Of a DNA stretch of 64,000 nt, positions 36,482 to 45,716 are shown in pieces. This stretch comes from Gammaproteobacteria bacterium (GTDB taxonomy: Bacteria > Pseudomonadota > Gammaproteobacteria > Chromatiales > Chromatiaceae), in assembly GCA_020445255.1 (NCBI GenBank), contig JAGRGY010000002.1, positions 124,001-188,000 of the forward strand. The letters run 5' to 3'. Below the pieces are notes generated by a model. It was not told the DNA's origin, searched no databases, and saw nothing but the letters and a program-made list of their open reading frames with translations. The translations under genes were made by a program, and so were the position numbers. Every line of letters starts with the position of its first letter. Positions within the stretch are counted from its first letter, which is position 1.

Positions 36482-36780
36482 CAACCAACCTTCGTACTTT
36501 ACGTTCCGGAACCTACTGTTCCCCCGATAAAACTATCGGCAATTCTCGAGGCGGCTGCAGGCGCCGTAAGTGACTGGCGTCACGCTTTGCAACGCCGTTC
36601 ACCGCGTGCCGCCGAACGCCGGTGAACCCTGTCACACAAGCTCGGGATCGAGTCGCCTCGACCCGGTCACGCTTTCACGCAGCCCTGCAGGCTATAGCGG
36701 CCGCGGCGTTTAATTCATGACCGCCGCATGACGACGGGGTGTTACCGTATCGTCCCGAGTACCACTTGCCAATCCGGATC
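36482..36780. other. Intergenic region between divergent DUF1631 and thioredoxin genes
   Basis: About 300 nt with two short dyads near the DUF1631 start: GTTCCGGAAC (36503-36512) and CCGATA-AAAC-TATCGG (36524-36539). Both could fold in the DUF1631 leader. I see no further gene; promoters for both flanking genes must lie here, but no strong consensus is visible. Confidence 0.4.
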
Positions 36781-37152
36781 ATGTGCGACGCAACCAGCCG
36801 TGTCGAATCGAACGTGTTAGCCGCGCTGACCCAGTTCGATCTGCACGCCCGCCTGGGAGGTACGACCGGCGTGACGCTGCTTGCGTTCACCGGGGCCGCC
36901 TGCGGCAGCTGCCGACACCTGCGCCGGGTGTTGCTGGCGTTACACGAGCTGCGTCCGAACTGGCAGTTGTTCGAGGTCGATGCGGAGCGCGAGGCGGGTC
37001 TTGTCAACGAGTTCGAAGTATTTCATTTACCGACAGTTTTTCTCTATCACGACGGTCAGTTTCACTGCCCCCTGACGGCCGAGGCAGACCCGGCTGCGAT
37101 CATCAGGGCCGTGGATGCCGCACTGCAACAACCGGCACAGGAGGCGCCATGA
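36781..37152 (+). CDS. Thioredoxin-family protein (CGSC active site)
   Basis: A 123-residue thioredoxin-fold protein with active site AACGSCRHLRRVLL and the cis-Pro segment FHLPTVFLYHDG. No signal peptide is present, so it acts in the cytoplasm. The CGSC dipeptide differs from CGPC and would shift the redox potential. ATG at 36781 gives MCDATSRVES; the start is not strongly supported by a ribosome binding site. It overlaps ampD by 4 nt (ATGA). Confidence 0.82.
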   Translation: MCDATSRVESNVLAALTQFDLHARLGGTTGVTLLAFTGAACGSCRHLRRVLLALHELRPNWQLFEVDAEREAGLVNEFEVFHLPTVFLYHDGQFHCPLTAEADPAAIIRAVDAALQQPAQEAP

Positions 37153-37724
37153 AGGGTCCGGGCAGGATCTGGCTCGACGGCGTCCGGCATCTGCCGTCAC
37201 CGAACGCCGACGAACGGCCGCCAGGGACGGCGGTCGACCTGCTGGTGATCCACAACATTAGCCTGCCGCCGGGTCACTTCGGCGACGGCCAGGTGCAGGC
37301 GTTTTTCACCAACCGTCTCGACCCGCTGGCGCATCCCTATTTCGCGTCCATCGCCGATCTCACGGTGTCGGCGCACCTGCTGATCGAGCGCGATGGCACG
37401 ACCACCCAGTTCGTCGCCCTCGACCGGCGCGCCTGGCATGCCGGCCAGTCGACGTTCTGCGGACGCGATCGCTGCAACGATTTCTCGATCGGCATCGAAC
37501 TCGAGGGAACCGACGACCTGCCGTTCAGCGACATCCAATATGACCGCCTGGCGGACCTGACGCTGCGCATCCGAACCCTGTTCCCATCGATCGGCGACGA
37601 CAGCATCGTCGGCCACTCCGATGTCGCCCCGGGCCGCAAGACCGATCCGGGGCCCCATTTCGACTGGGACCGCCTGCACACGATGCTGGCGGCAGGCGGG
37701 AGCAGGGCAACACCGCGTGGCTGA
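37149..37724 (+). CDS. ampD: 1,6-anhydro-N-acetylmuramyl-L-alanine amidase AmpD
   Basis: AmpD is the cytoplasmic zinc amidase that removes peptides from anhydro-muropeptides during cell-wall recycling and so keeps AmpR-controlled beta-lactamase off. The 191-residue protein has zinc/active-site segments LLVIHNISLPPG, VSAHLLIERDGTTTQFV, RAWHAGQSTFCGRDRCND and VGHSDVAPGRKTDPGPHFDW. The start overlaps the thioredoxin stop, with AGGAGG seven bases upstream. ampE follows 77 nt later, the usual pair. Confidence 0.96.
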   Translation: MKGPGRIWLDGVRHLPSPNADERPPGTAVDLLVIHNISLPPGHFGDGQVQAFFTNRLDPLAHPYFASIADLTVSAHLLIERDGTTTQFVALDRRAWHAGQSTFCGRDRCNDFSIGIELEGTDDLPFSDIQYDRLADLTLRIRTLFPSIGDDSIVGHSDVAPGRKTDPGPHFDWDRLHTMLAAGGSRATPRG

Positions 37725-37801
37725 ACATCCAGCGCAATCATCCGCGTCGTCACGGCCACTGGCGTAAGATACCGCCGTTCCCAACCCCATCCGTACAGGC
37801 G

Positions 37802-38710
37802 ATGACTTTTCTCTCGGTTCTGATCGCTCTGATCGTCGAACACCTGGTCGAAAGCCGGCGTCCGGGCCGGCGACATGCCTGGTTCGACAGCTATTGTCAG
37901 CGGTTGTCGCGTTCGACGCTGGCGCAGGGTCTGCTGCGCCGCCCATGGGGCGCGCTGGCCGCACTGCTGCCGGTGCTGCTGGTCGTCGGCTGGCTACAGG
38001 CCTTGTTCAACGACCTCGGCAGCGTCTTCGCGCTGCTCTACGGCAGCGCCGTCCTGCTTTACAGCCTCGGCCCGCGCAACCTCGCCGAGGAGACCGAAGG
38101 ATTCGTCGAGGCGCGCGACAGCGGCCAGTACGACCGCGCGACAGCGCTGGCCCAGGGGTTCTGCCTGAGCGAGATCCCGGACACCGAGCCACGCCGCTCG
38201 TTCGCGGTCGCGCGCGCCGTGGTCGTGCTGGCCAACCGCCGCCTGATCGCCCCGTTGTTCTGGTTCGTCGTGTTCGGCGCCGTCGGCGCCGCCGCGTACC
38301 GTGCGGTGCAACTGCTGGCCGAAAGGCTGCAGGCCGAGGATTGCCCAGAGGAGATGAAGCGCTACAGCGACGAGGCCCGGCATGTCGCCGACTGGGCCCC
38401 GGCGCGCATCACCGCGATCGGCTACGCGGTCGCCGGCAACTTCGACGCGGTGGCCCATGCCTGGCGATCGTTCGATTACGGGCCGTCCGACGGACCACTC
38501 ACCGAGGCCGACCAGCTGCTGGCCAACACCGGCCTGGCGGCCCTCGACACCTTTCCCGACGACGTCGAAGAGCTCGCGCCCGGCGACGAACCGATGGGCG
38601 ATGCCGGCATTCCACCCGTGGTCGAGGACGCCCTGGCGCTGGTCTGGCGATGCCTCGCCCTCTGGGTCACGGTGGTCGGCGGCGGCAGCCTGGTCGCGGC
38701 ATTGTCTTGA
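37802..38710 (+). CDS. ampE: Regulatory signalling modulator AmpE
   Basis: A 302-residue inner-membrane protein of the AmpE/CobD-like fold. It has about four hydrophobic segments (ALAALLPVLLVVGWLQALF, SVFALLYGSAVLLYSLGPRN, IAPLFWFVVFGAVGAAAY and the C-terminal LALWVTVVGGGSLVAALS) and the family motif RNLAEETEGFVEA. AmpE is a membrane partner gene of AmpD with an ill-defined role. The N-terminus MTFLSVLIALIVEHLV is characteristic. It overlaps the downstream btuF-like gene by 4 nt. Confidence 0.9.
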   Translation: MTFLSVLIALIVEHLVESRRPGRRHAWFDSYCQRLSRSTLAQGLLRRPWGALAALLPVLLVVGWLQALFNDLGSVFALLYGSAVLLYSLGPRNLAEETEGFVEARDSGQYDRATALAQGFCLSEIPDTEPRRSFAVARAVVVLANRRLIAPLFWFVVFGAVGAAAYRAVQLLAERLQAEDCPEEMKRYSDEARHVADWAPARITAIGYAVAGNFDAVAHAWRSFDYGPSDGPLTEADQLLANTGLAALDTFPDDVEELAPGDEPMGDAGIPPVVEDALALVWRCLALWVTVVGGGSLVAALS

Positions 38711-39525
38711 CACGGTTTGTCATGATCGTGCTGCTGGCACTTGCCGGCGGCGTAGGCGCCGACCTGCGGGTCGTCGACGACAGCGGACGCACGGTCGCAC
38801 TCGACACACCGGCACGCCGCATCGTCGCACTCGCGCCGCACGCCGCCGAGCTCGTGCATGCAGCCGGCGCCGGTGATCGCCTGGTCGGCGTCAGCGCCGG
38901 CACCGAGGTGACAGGACTGGCGCCGGACGCCGTGGTCGTCGGTATGGCGGGGTCGATCGACCGTGAACGCCTTCTCCTGCTGGCGCCGGACCTCGTCGTC
39001 GCCTGGCAGACCGGCAACCATCCGACCGACCTGGCGTGGCTCACCGCCCATGGCATCCCGGTCTATGTCACCGAACCCGCATCGCTGGCCGCCATCGGCG
39101 ACGCGATCCGCGATCTCGGCGTGCTCGCCGGCGCACCCGGCCCGGCCGCGGCGGCCGCGAGCGCATTCGATGCGGCGGTCGCGGGCACCTGCGCCGATGC
39201 CGCGCCACGCAAGGTGTTCGTCGTCGTCTGGGAGCGTCCGCTGCTGTCGCTGGGTGGACGGCACTGGATCAACGACGTACTCGCCCACGCCGGCCTGCGC
39301 AACGTGTTCGCCGGGATCGACCGCGGTGTCATGGCCGTTTCCCCCGAGGTCGCACTCGCCAACGCTGCGCTGCCGCGCATCTCCCTGATCCGACGATCCG
39401 ACGACGGCATCGAGAACCGGCTCGCCGGCCTGATGTCGCGTCCGGGACCACGCCTGGCCGAGGCGGTGGCGCTGCTCTGCAGCTGGCGCGCGCAGGGTCC
39501 GCACGGGACCGAAACGTCGCGCTGA
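38707..39525 (+). CDS. btuF: Periplasmic cobalamin-binding protein, BtuF-like
   Basis: A 272-residue class-III substrate-binding protein with signal peptide. It carries RRIVALAPHAAELVHAAGAG, VGMAGSIDRERLLLLAPDLV, the helix LAAIGDAIRDLGVLAG and VWERPLLSLGGRHWINDVLA, the pattern of BtuF/vitamin B12 ABC binding proteins. A TTG at 38707 overlapping the ampE stop supplies the positively charged start of the signal peptide (TRFVMIVLLALAGG); ATG at 38722 is the alternative. No btuC or btuD is in the window. It complements the BtuB receptor at 3533, but siderophore binding cannot be excluded. Confidence 0.8.
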   Translation: MTRFVMIVLLALAGGVGADLRVVDDSGRTVALDTPARRIVALAPHAAELVHAAGAGDRLVGVSAGTEVTGLAPDAVVVGMAGSIDRERLLLLAPDLVVAWQTGNHPTDLAWLTAHGIPVYVTEPASLAAIGDAIRDLGVLAGAPGPAAAAASAFDAAVAGTCADAAPRKVFVVVWERPLLSLGGRHWINDVLAHAGLRNVFAGIDRGVMAVSPEVALANAALPRISLIRRSDDGIENRLAGLMSRPGPRLAEAVALLCSWRAQGPHGTETSR

Positions 39526-39598
39526 AATCCTCAAGAAGCACCCCCCTGCGGACGATATCCCCTTAGATCCTCCGTCTATTGCGGGCACCGGGCGTCAG

Positions 39599-41965
39599 AT
39601 GCGAATAGGAAGATTTTCAAGCGACAGGGAGCGTGTCGAGGCGACCACGGGGTCCAGACAGATCGCCGCGGTGCTGAATGACCGGGTCCGCATGCTGTAT
39701 TCCGGCAATCTGCTGGGCATCGCGGCGTCGCTGGGCGTTGCACTGATCTACGTGCGCGCCCAGATCCTGTATGCGCCGGACTCGCCCTACGCCCTGTGGC
39801 TGGGCGCCACCGTGGCCATGCTGCTGGTGCGCGGCCTGTTGAACCGCGCGTATCACCGACGCCCAGACGTGTCCGACGACCCGCAACGCTGGTTGCGTCG
39901 GTTTCGCAACGGTGCGAGTTTCAGTGCCGGGCTCTGGGGGATCGCGGGCATCGTCTTCTTTCCCGAAGACAACACCCTGCTGCAGGCGATGACGATCCTC
40001 GTGCTTTCGGGGATCGCCGCCGGTTCGCTGAACGCGTTGTCCGCCGATTTCGCCACCTACCGGAACTATGTCCTGTTCACGCTGGTCCCGGTGAGTCTGC
40101 ATTCGTTCACCCACCCCGGTGACATCCCCTTCATGATCGGCCTGCTCGCTTCGCTGCTGATCCTGTTTCTGCTGCGTTCGGGGCGACAGAATTCGCAATC
40201 CATCATCGAGGCCCTGAACCTGCGTCACCAGAATGCACTGCTGGCCGAACACCTCGAGCGGCAAAAGAACCGCGTGCTCAACGAGGCCGAGACCATGATG
40301 GCAACGGTGCTCGGATCGGCACCGATCGCGCTGTGGGCCGTGGACCACGACGGCCTGATCAGCTTCATGGAAGGACGGCAATTCATCGACAAGACCAAGA
40401 TCGCCCTACCTGGCGTGGGCGAAAACCTGTTCGACGCCTTCCAAGACTTTCCGCAGATCGTCTACGAGACGCGCCGCGCCCTTGCCGGTGAGTCGGTCAC
40501 GACCGAGATCGCCATGAACGGGCACACCTTCGAGGTGCACTACAGCCCCCTGCCCGCCGACGACGAGAATCCCCGGCCCGGCATCATCGGCGTCGCGATC
40601 GACGTCAGCGATCGGATCGAACACCAACGTCAGCTGCAGCACCGCGCCCACTACGACCAGCTGACCGGGCTTCCCAACCGCACGTTGATCATGAGCCAGA
40701 TCCACCATGCGTTCGAAAACGCCCAGCGCCACAAGCGCCAAGTCGGACTGTTCTTCATCGATCTCGACAATTTCAAGGGCGTCAACGACTCGATGGGGCA
40801 CGGTGCCGGCGACACCCTGCTGCGGCTGGCAGCCGAACGTCTGCGCAGTGCGGTGCGCCAGAGCGACATGCCCGCGCGGCTCGGCGGCGACGAGTTCCTG
40901 GTCGTCAGCGAGGACCTCACCCGGCCGGAAGATGCGGAGGTCATCGCGCACAAGATTGCGCGTCTGTTCCAGTTGCCGTTCGACCTCGGCAGCCGCGACG
41001 TCTACGCGACCACGAGTATCGGCATCGCGATCCACCCGCAGGACGGCATGACGGCCGACCAGTTGCTGCGCAGTGCCGACACGGCGATGTACCATGCCAA
41101 GTCCGCCGGAAAGAACAAATACCGCTTCTTCACCCGCGAGATGCAGGATACGGCCGACCGGCATCTGGCGATGGAGACCGAGCTCCGCCAGGCGTTGAAG
41201 CGCCACGAACTCACGCTGATGTTCCAACCCAAGATCGACACCCGCAGCAGTCGCATCCGTGGTGCCGAGGCGTTGCTGCGTTGGAACTCGCCCTCGCTCG
41301 GCCAGGTTACGCCGGACGATTTCATACCGGTCGCGGAATACGCCGGACTGATGCCTCAGATCGGCAACTGGGTGCTGCAGAACGCGTGCCGGGAGGCGGC
41401 CTCGTGGGCGTCGCTGTGCGAAGAGCCCGTACACGTCGCGGTCAATGTCTCGCCGCAGCAGTTTCGCAACACCGACCTGTTGGCCAACGTGACCCAGTCA
41501 CTGGTCGAGACCGGAATCCCTCCGCAGCTGCTCGAACTCGAGATCACCGAGAGCGTGCTGGTGCAGGATGCGCCTGAGACCATGCGCGTGTTTCGCGATC
41601 TCAACGACCTCGGCGTATCGCTGTCGCTCGACGACTTCGGTACCGGCTACTCGTCGCTGAGCTACCTGAAGAAGTTCCCGATGCAGGTCCTGAAGATCGA
41701 CAAGGCATTCGTGCGCGACCTTGGACGCAGCGAGGACGACGACTCGCTGGTCACGGCCATCGTCGCGATGGCACACAGCCTGAAGATGGAGGTGGTTGCG
41801 GAAGGTGTCGAGACGCGCAGCCAGTTCGAATTTCTCAGCGAACTCGATGTAGAGCTCGTGCAGGGCTACTACTTCAGCCGCCCGCTCGATGTGGAGGGCT
41901 TCCGTGCGCTGCTGGTCGCCGAAGCGGCACGCAGCTCGTCACCCACCGCCCAGGCACAGCACTGA
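39599..41965 (+). CDS. Membrane PAS-GGDEF-EAL c-di-GMP enzyme
   Basis: A 788-residue protein: about six membrane helices (residues 40-205), a PAS-like domain (about 230-345), GGDEF (about 355-510) and EAL (about 525-780). The diguanylate cyclase site GGDEF is intact at 429-433 with the inhibitory RxxD site (RQSD, 420-423). The phosphodiesterase site is also intact (EALLR at 557-561, the DDFGTGYSSLSYLKK loop, AEGVET and QGYYFSRP). It may therefore both make and degrade c-di-GMP, depending on the membrane/PAS input. No operon partner is apparent. Given the pilus operon and the Csr-type RNA candidate, a role in surface lifestyle is plausible inference. Confidence 0.95.
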   Translation: MRIGRFSSDRERVEATTGSRQIAAVLNDRVRMLYSGNLLGIAASLGVALIYVRAQILYAPDSPYALWLGATVAMLLVRGLLNRAYHRRPDVSDDPQRWLRRFRNGASFSAGLWGIAGIVFFPEDNTLLQAMTILVLSGIAAGSLNALSADFATYRNYVLFTLVPVSLHSFTHPGDIPFMIGLLASLLILFLLRSGRQNSQSIIEALNLRHQNALLAEHLERQKNRVLNEAETMMATVLGSAPIALWAVDHDGLISFMEGRQFIDKTKIALPGVGENLFDAFQDFPQIVYETRRALAGESVTTEIAMNGHTFEVHYSPLPADDENPRPGIIGVAIDVSDRIEHQRQLQHRAHYDQLTGLPNRTLIMSQIHHAFENAQRHKRQVGLFFIDLDNFKGVNDSMGHGAGDTLLRLAAERLRSAVRQSDMPARLGGDEFLVVSEDLTRPEDAEVIAHKIARLFQLPFDLGSRDVYATTSIGIAIHPQDGMTADQLLRSADTAMYHAKSAGKNKYRFFTREMQDTADRHLAMETELRQALKRHELTLMFQPKIDTRSSRIRGAEALLRWNSPSLGQVTPDDFIPVAEYAGLMPQIGNWVLQNACREAASWASLCEEPVHVAVNVSPQQFRNTDLLANVTQSLVETGIPPQLLELEITESVLVQDAPETMRVFRDLNDLGVSLSLDDFGTGYSSLSYLKKFPMQVLKIDKAFVRDLGRSEDDDSLVTAIVAMAHSLKMEVVAEGVETRSQFEFLSELDVELVQGYYFSRPLDVEGFRALLVAEAARSSSPTAQAQH

Positions 41966-42066
41966 CATCCGACGGCACTTCCGGCCGCACCGCAGCGCTC
42001 GGCTACGGCCTGGCAACGCGACGACGGCTGTCACGCCACGCCAACCGGTCGACAGTTCCGGACAGG

Positions 42067-43467
42067 TCATGGCGCAGCGGTCGCAACGCGTGTTTCCGGC
42101 ACGATCGTGCGCAGGATCCGCGCGAGCGCCTCGCTGGCCTCCGGATCGCCGTGGATCAGGCGCACCTCTGCCGGCAGGCGTCGCATATCGCGCACGAACG
42201 CGACCAGCGCCTGCTGGTCGGCATGCGCCGAGTACCCTGAGATCGTGTGCACGCCGGCGCGAATATCGAACCGTTCACCGTCGAGATCGACGTAGCCACC
42301 CTTCGGGCCATAGGTCTGGATGTCGCGGCCCGGCGTGCCCCTGGCCTGGTAGCCGACGAACAACACATCGTGCTTCGGGTTGCCGAGCATCGCTTTCAGG
42401 TAGTTGACGATCCGGCCTCCCGCGCACATGCCGCTGGCCGCGAGCACGACCACGGGCCGCTCGGTCTTTGCCAGGTAGTCGATCGCGTGCAGATGGTCTT
42501 CGTGACTGTCGATAGTCGTCAGCTGTTCGAAATCCAGCGGGTGTCTGCCCTCGTCGACCCGCGCCCGCGCCTCGTCGTCCCAGTACGGACGCAGCTCGCG
42601 GTACAGGTGCGTGAACTTCGCCGCCATGGGTGAGTCGAGCACGATCTCGACGGCGTCCCAGGCCAGGCCGTTGGCGGCCTCGCTGCCACGGTTGCGGTGC
42701 AGGATGTCTTCGAGTTCGTACAGCAGCTCCTGCGTGCGGCCGATGCTGAACGCCGGGATCAGCACCGTGCCGCGGTCGCTCAGCGCATGCCGCAGCACGT
42801 CTTCGAGCGCCTGCTGGCGGCGTTCCCGTCCTTCGTGATTGCGGTCTCCATAGGTGCTCTCCATGACCAGCACGTCGCAACCTTCAGGTTGATCGGGGGG
42901 TCGCAGTATCGGCGTCTCGCGGTTGCCGAGGTCGCCGGAGAAGACCACGTGTTGCGCCTTGTCGGTGTCGCCCAGGCGACAGTCGACCCAGGCCGAACCG
43001 AGGATGTGCCCGGCACGCTGGAAACGGATTGCCAGTGGCGTATCGCCACGCGTTTCGATCGTCTGCCATTGCCCGAACGGCAATGGCCGGATCATGCGTT
43101 CGAGCTTTGCCATGACCTTGCGGATCAGCGCCTTGTTGCGCGTGACGCCGATCTTCAACGCATCTTCGAGCACGACCGGCAACAGTTTTGCCGACGGCGG
43201 CGTGCAGTAGATCGGTCCACCGAACCCGGCCGCCAGCAGGTAGGGGATGCGGCCGACATGATCGATGTGCACATGGGTCACGATCAGCGCACGCACGTGG
43301 TCGATCGGGAACTCGATCGCGAGCTCGTGGGCGTTCGCACCCTTGCCGGAGGTCTCCGCGCCCTGGAAAAGGCCGCAGTCGATCAGGACCGCGTCGTCGG
43401 CGCTCGGCCGCAGCTCATGGCACGAACCGGTAACGCCACCGACGGCGCCGTGGTGGAGAATTTCCAT
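42067..43467 (-). CDS. MBL-fold beta-CASP RNA-specificity-domain hydrolase
   Basis: A 466-residue metallo-beta-lactamase/beta-CASP protein. Zinc motifs are THVHIDH, RAGHILGSA and VVFSGDLGNRETP. The beta-CASP part has the VLIPAFSIGRTQELLYELED, IVLDSPMA and LAASGMCAGGRIVNYLK motifs, and the C-terminal RMMBL part has GYSAHADQQALVAF. Members are mRNA or pre-rRNA nucleases related to YsgA/CPSF; bacterial homologues of this length are poorly characterised. A decayed second copy lies at 49834-50192. The 266 nt upstream (43468-43733) contains nothing I can identify. Confidence 0.93.
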   Translation of the reverse strand: MEILHHGAVGGVTGSCHELRPSADDAVLIDCGLFQGAETSGKGANAHELAIEFPIDHVRALIVTHVHIDHVGRIPYLLAAGFGGPIYCTPPSAKLLPVVLEDALKIGVTRNKALIRKVMAKLERMIRPLPFGQWQTIETRGDTPLAIRFQRAGHILGSAWVDCRLGDTDKAQHVVFSGDLGNRETPILRPPDQPEGCDVLVMESTYGDRNHEGRERRQQALEDVLRHALSDRGTVLIPAFSIGRTQELLYELEDILHRNRGSEAANGLAWDAVEIVLDSPMAAKFTHLYRELRPYWDDEARARVDEGRHPLDFEQLTTIDSHEDHLHAIDYLAKTERPVVVLAASGMCAGGRIVNYLKAMLGNPKHDVLFVGYQARGTPGRDIQTYGPKGGYVDLDGERFDIRAGVHTISGYSAHADQQALVAFVRDMRRLPAEVRLIHGDPEASEALARILRTIVPETRVATAAP

Positions 43468-43733
43468 CTGGATGAACCCGGACCAGCGTCTTGAGAGAGT
43501 GCCGATTTGACCACAGGCAACAACAAAGTGTCGCCAGGGGAGACCGAATCGCCAGCGGGCATCCCGCCGTTGGCCGGAATGCGCGGGTACCGACGTGGTC
43601 GACGATCACCCGAGGGACATGCCCGTTCACCCGGGTCCGGCGCCAAACGACGACCGTTTGCGCCAAATGCAAAGAAACAATCACGTTGCATTGGTCCGCC
43701 GAGCGCAGGGCCTTGCACGCGACCGGGGCTGGG

Positions 43734-44174
43734 TCAGGACGCCGGTCGCGACTTCCTCATCATCCAGATCGCACCGGACAGCAGGATGATGATGACAGCC
43801 AACAGACCAAGCTCGGCAATCGCCGCCTGAAAGGTCGTATCCGCCAGGTCAACGTGTCCGGCACTTTCCGCCGTGATGATCAACATCCTCCGGACCGCTG
43901 CAATGATCCCGACGATCAGAAATGGCTCAACCTCGAGCTGCAGCGTATGCGCGATGCGACCGACCGTGTAGATGATTTCCGCCAGCATCAGCGCGAGAAG
44001 CACACGATCCAGCAGATGGATTACCGCCTCGGCGTAATGCCCTTCCAGGGTGCCCCTGATGATTTCCAGCACGGCGACGATAAGTAACCCGGCGGCGGCG
44101 ATTACCAGGATGTAGCCGGCAACCAGATAGATGTAGTGTTCTGCCCGCTCCAGCCAGTGCTTACCGTCCCACAC
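43734..44174 (-). CDS. PsiE-family membrane protein
   Basis: A 146-residue inner-membrane protein with four predicted helices (YLVAGYILVIAAAGLLIVAV, LLDRVLLALMLAEIIYTVG, FLIVGIIAAVRRMLIITAE, AELGLLAVIIILLSGAIW). It carries the phosphate-starvation-inducible PsiE family hallmark EPFLIVGIIAAVRRML. GTG at 44174 is the start. It follows the parvulin gene by 145 nt on the same strand. The role of PsiE proteins is unknown. Confidence 0.85.
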   Translation of the reverse strand: MWDGKHWLERAEHYIYLVAGYILVIAAAGLLIVAVLEIIRGTLEGHYAEAVIHLLDRVLLALMLAEIIYTVGRIAHTLQLEVEPFLIVGIIAAVRRMLIITAESAGHVDLADTTFQAAIAELGLLAVIIILLSGAIWMMRKSRPAS

Positions 44175-44319
44175 GTGCGCTCCCCCGATTCCAGATCTGA
44201 AATTGCCGTGCTGACTGGATCAGCACCGTTGTTCGATTGTGTGGCCGTGCGCCGTTTTGGCATGTTGTGGCCACGGTGGCGTGTATGCCACCGAAAGCTA
44301 CCGGTGGCTGACGCGCCAC

Positions 44320-45630
44320 TCAGTCAATTTTTGCGGAGATCGTAGTTTTATGCTCGGGCAGATTCCAATTGATCGGGTAGCGCTGACTCAAGGCCGCGTA
44401 ATCTTGCGCCAGTCGTTCCAGGATGAGGCTGCGCCGGATACCGCCGGCCACCTCGTTCAGAGGTCTCTGTTCGCCTCCCCTGCGCCCTTCGAGCATGACG
44501 ACATGAAACCCCAGCGCGGTTTCGATCACTGGACTGATCTGCCCGTCGGGCAGATGCTCCAGGGCGCTGCGCAGCGCGGGCGGTGCCTGGTCCGACCGCA
44601 CCCACCCCATGTCACCGCCGTGCTGACGTCCATAGGGATCGGTACTTTGCTCTGACGCGATGCGATAGATGCTCTCGCCATCGACGATTTTGCCGCGCAC
44701 CTGCTCAGCGGACGCACGGTCTGCGGAGACTACCTGCACCACGTGCCATTCCTCCGGCACGCGGCTCAGGGCAGGGTGGCTGTTGTAATAGTCGACCAGG
44801 GTGGCACGGTCCGGCACCCAGGCCTTTTCCTTTTCCTGCATCACCACCTGACGGACGAGGTCGCGGCGGAAACCGTCGACGTGGTCTGCAATATTCAGGC
44901 GCGCGCGCTCGGCTGCCTGCACGAACAATCCGTGTTCGACCGCGCCGTCCAGCCGACGCAGCAGCTCGACGCCATCCACGCCTTCGGGTTCCTCACCGCG
45001 GTACAGCAGATCGGACAGGTGGATGACCAGCGTGTCCCCTCTCGCGATCAGTGAATCGGCGCGTCGTTGACCTGGTGCCAGCGCGTCGCGAAACACGGTC
45101 AGATGGTCCTGCGTGCCCAGCTCCAGCAGCCGTTGTTTCTTCACTTCGGCGAATTTCTCGGCCAGCGAGGCTGCGCGGGCAGCGGCGACTGCATCGCCAT
45201 CGCCCCGATTTCGCTCGCTGGGATCGACGCTTCCCTGTATCCCCGTCGCCACCTCTTGCCTGAGGGCCGACAGATACTGCCGGAAGAGCTCACCGCGACG
45301 ATACGACTCTACCTGATCCAAGACCTCGGGCCGTTGATCAACCTTGTGCGAGAGTCCTTCCTGGTACAGCATCTCCGAGTAGATCAGGTCCTTCAGCATC
45401 TGCCCCCGGATTCCCGCCTGGACATCTTCATCGAAGGTATTGAACTGCGTCGCGATCGGGGAACTGCGCAACGCCCCTTCCAACTGGTCGGCCGAGATTG
45501 CGCGGCTGCCTACGGTGACAAGAACCTGTGATTCCGTTGCCGACTGCCCCGACAGCGCCGCTGTCGACAGGTGGAGCAGCGCGACAGCGAGCGCGGTCGC
45601 AAGCACGCGGGCGGGAACGATACGTTTCAT
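44320..45630 (-). CDS. Exported parvulin-type peptidyl-prolyl isomerase (PpiC/SurA-like)
   Basis: A 436-residue periplasmic chaperone. A signal peptide (about 1-28, ending in AALSG) precedes a SurA-N-like helical domain (about 35-290). A parvulin domain follows (about 295-395): EEWHVVQVVSADRASAEQV, GGDMGWVRSDQAPPALRSAL, GQISPVIETALGFHVVMLEG. It lies 86 nt downstream of the heptaheme cytochrome gene, separated by a strong hairpin. Co-localisation suggests it helps fold that cytochrome or its outer-membrane partner, which is inference. Parvulin motifs are clear. Confidence 0.88.
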   Translation of the reverse strand: MKRIVPARVLATALAVALLHLSTAALSGQSATESQVLVTVGSRAISADQLEGALRSSPIATQFNTFDEDVQAGIRGQMLKDLIYSEMLYQEGLSHKVDQRPEVLDQVESYRRGELFRQYLSALRQEVATGIQGSVDPSERNRGDGDAVAAARAASLAEKFAEVKKQRLLELGTQDHLTVFRDALAPGQRRADSLIARGDTLVIHLSDLLYRGEEPEGVDGVELLRRLDGAVEHGLFVQAAERARLNIADHVDGFRRDLVRQVVMQEKEKAWVPDRATLVDYYNSHPALSRVPEEWHVVQVVSADRASAEQVRGKIVDGESIYRIASEQSTDPYGRQHGGDMGWVRSDQAPPALRSALEHLPDGQISPVIETALGFHVVMLEGRRGGEQRPLNEVAGGIRRSLILERLAQDYAALSQRYPINWNLPEHKTTISAKID

Positions 45631-45670
45631 CCGAGATTACCTGATGTCTGTGGACAATGAGCGGGTTGGC

Positions 45671-45706
45671 GGGCGCACCCAGCCGGGGATGCGGCTGGGT
45701 GCGCCC
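45671..45706 (-). terminator. 14-bp perfect hairpin between cytochrome and parvulin genes
   Basis: GGGCGCACCCAGCC (45671-45684) and its exact complement (45693-45706) surround an 8-nt loop, 10 nt beyond the cytochrome stop. No T-run follows on either strand, so mRNA 3'-end protection or partial attenuation before the parvulin gene is more likely than full termination. Confidence 0.55.
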
Positions 45707-45716
45707 GGGATGACGG

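Noticed and set aside
34010..36625. An 871-codon plus-strand frame opposite the DUF1631 gene
   Set aside because: The minus-strand product has clear family motifs, start and terminator; the opposite frame shows only low-complexity residues.
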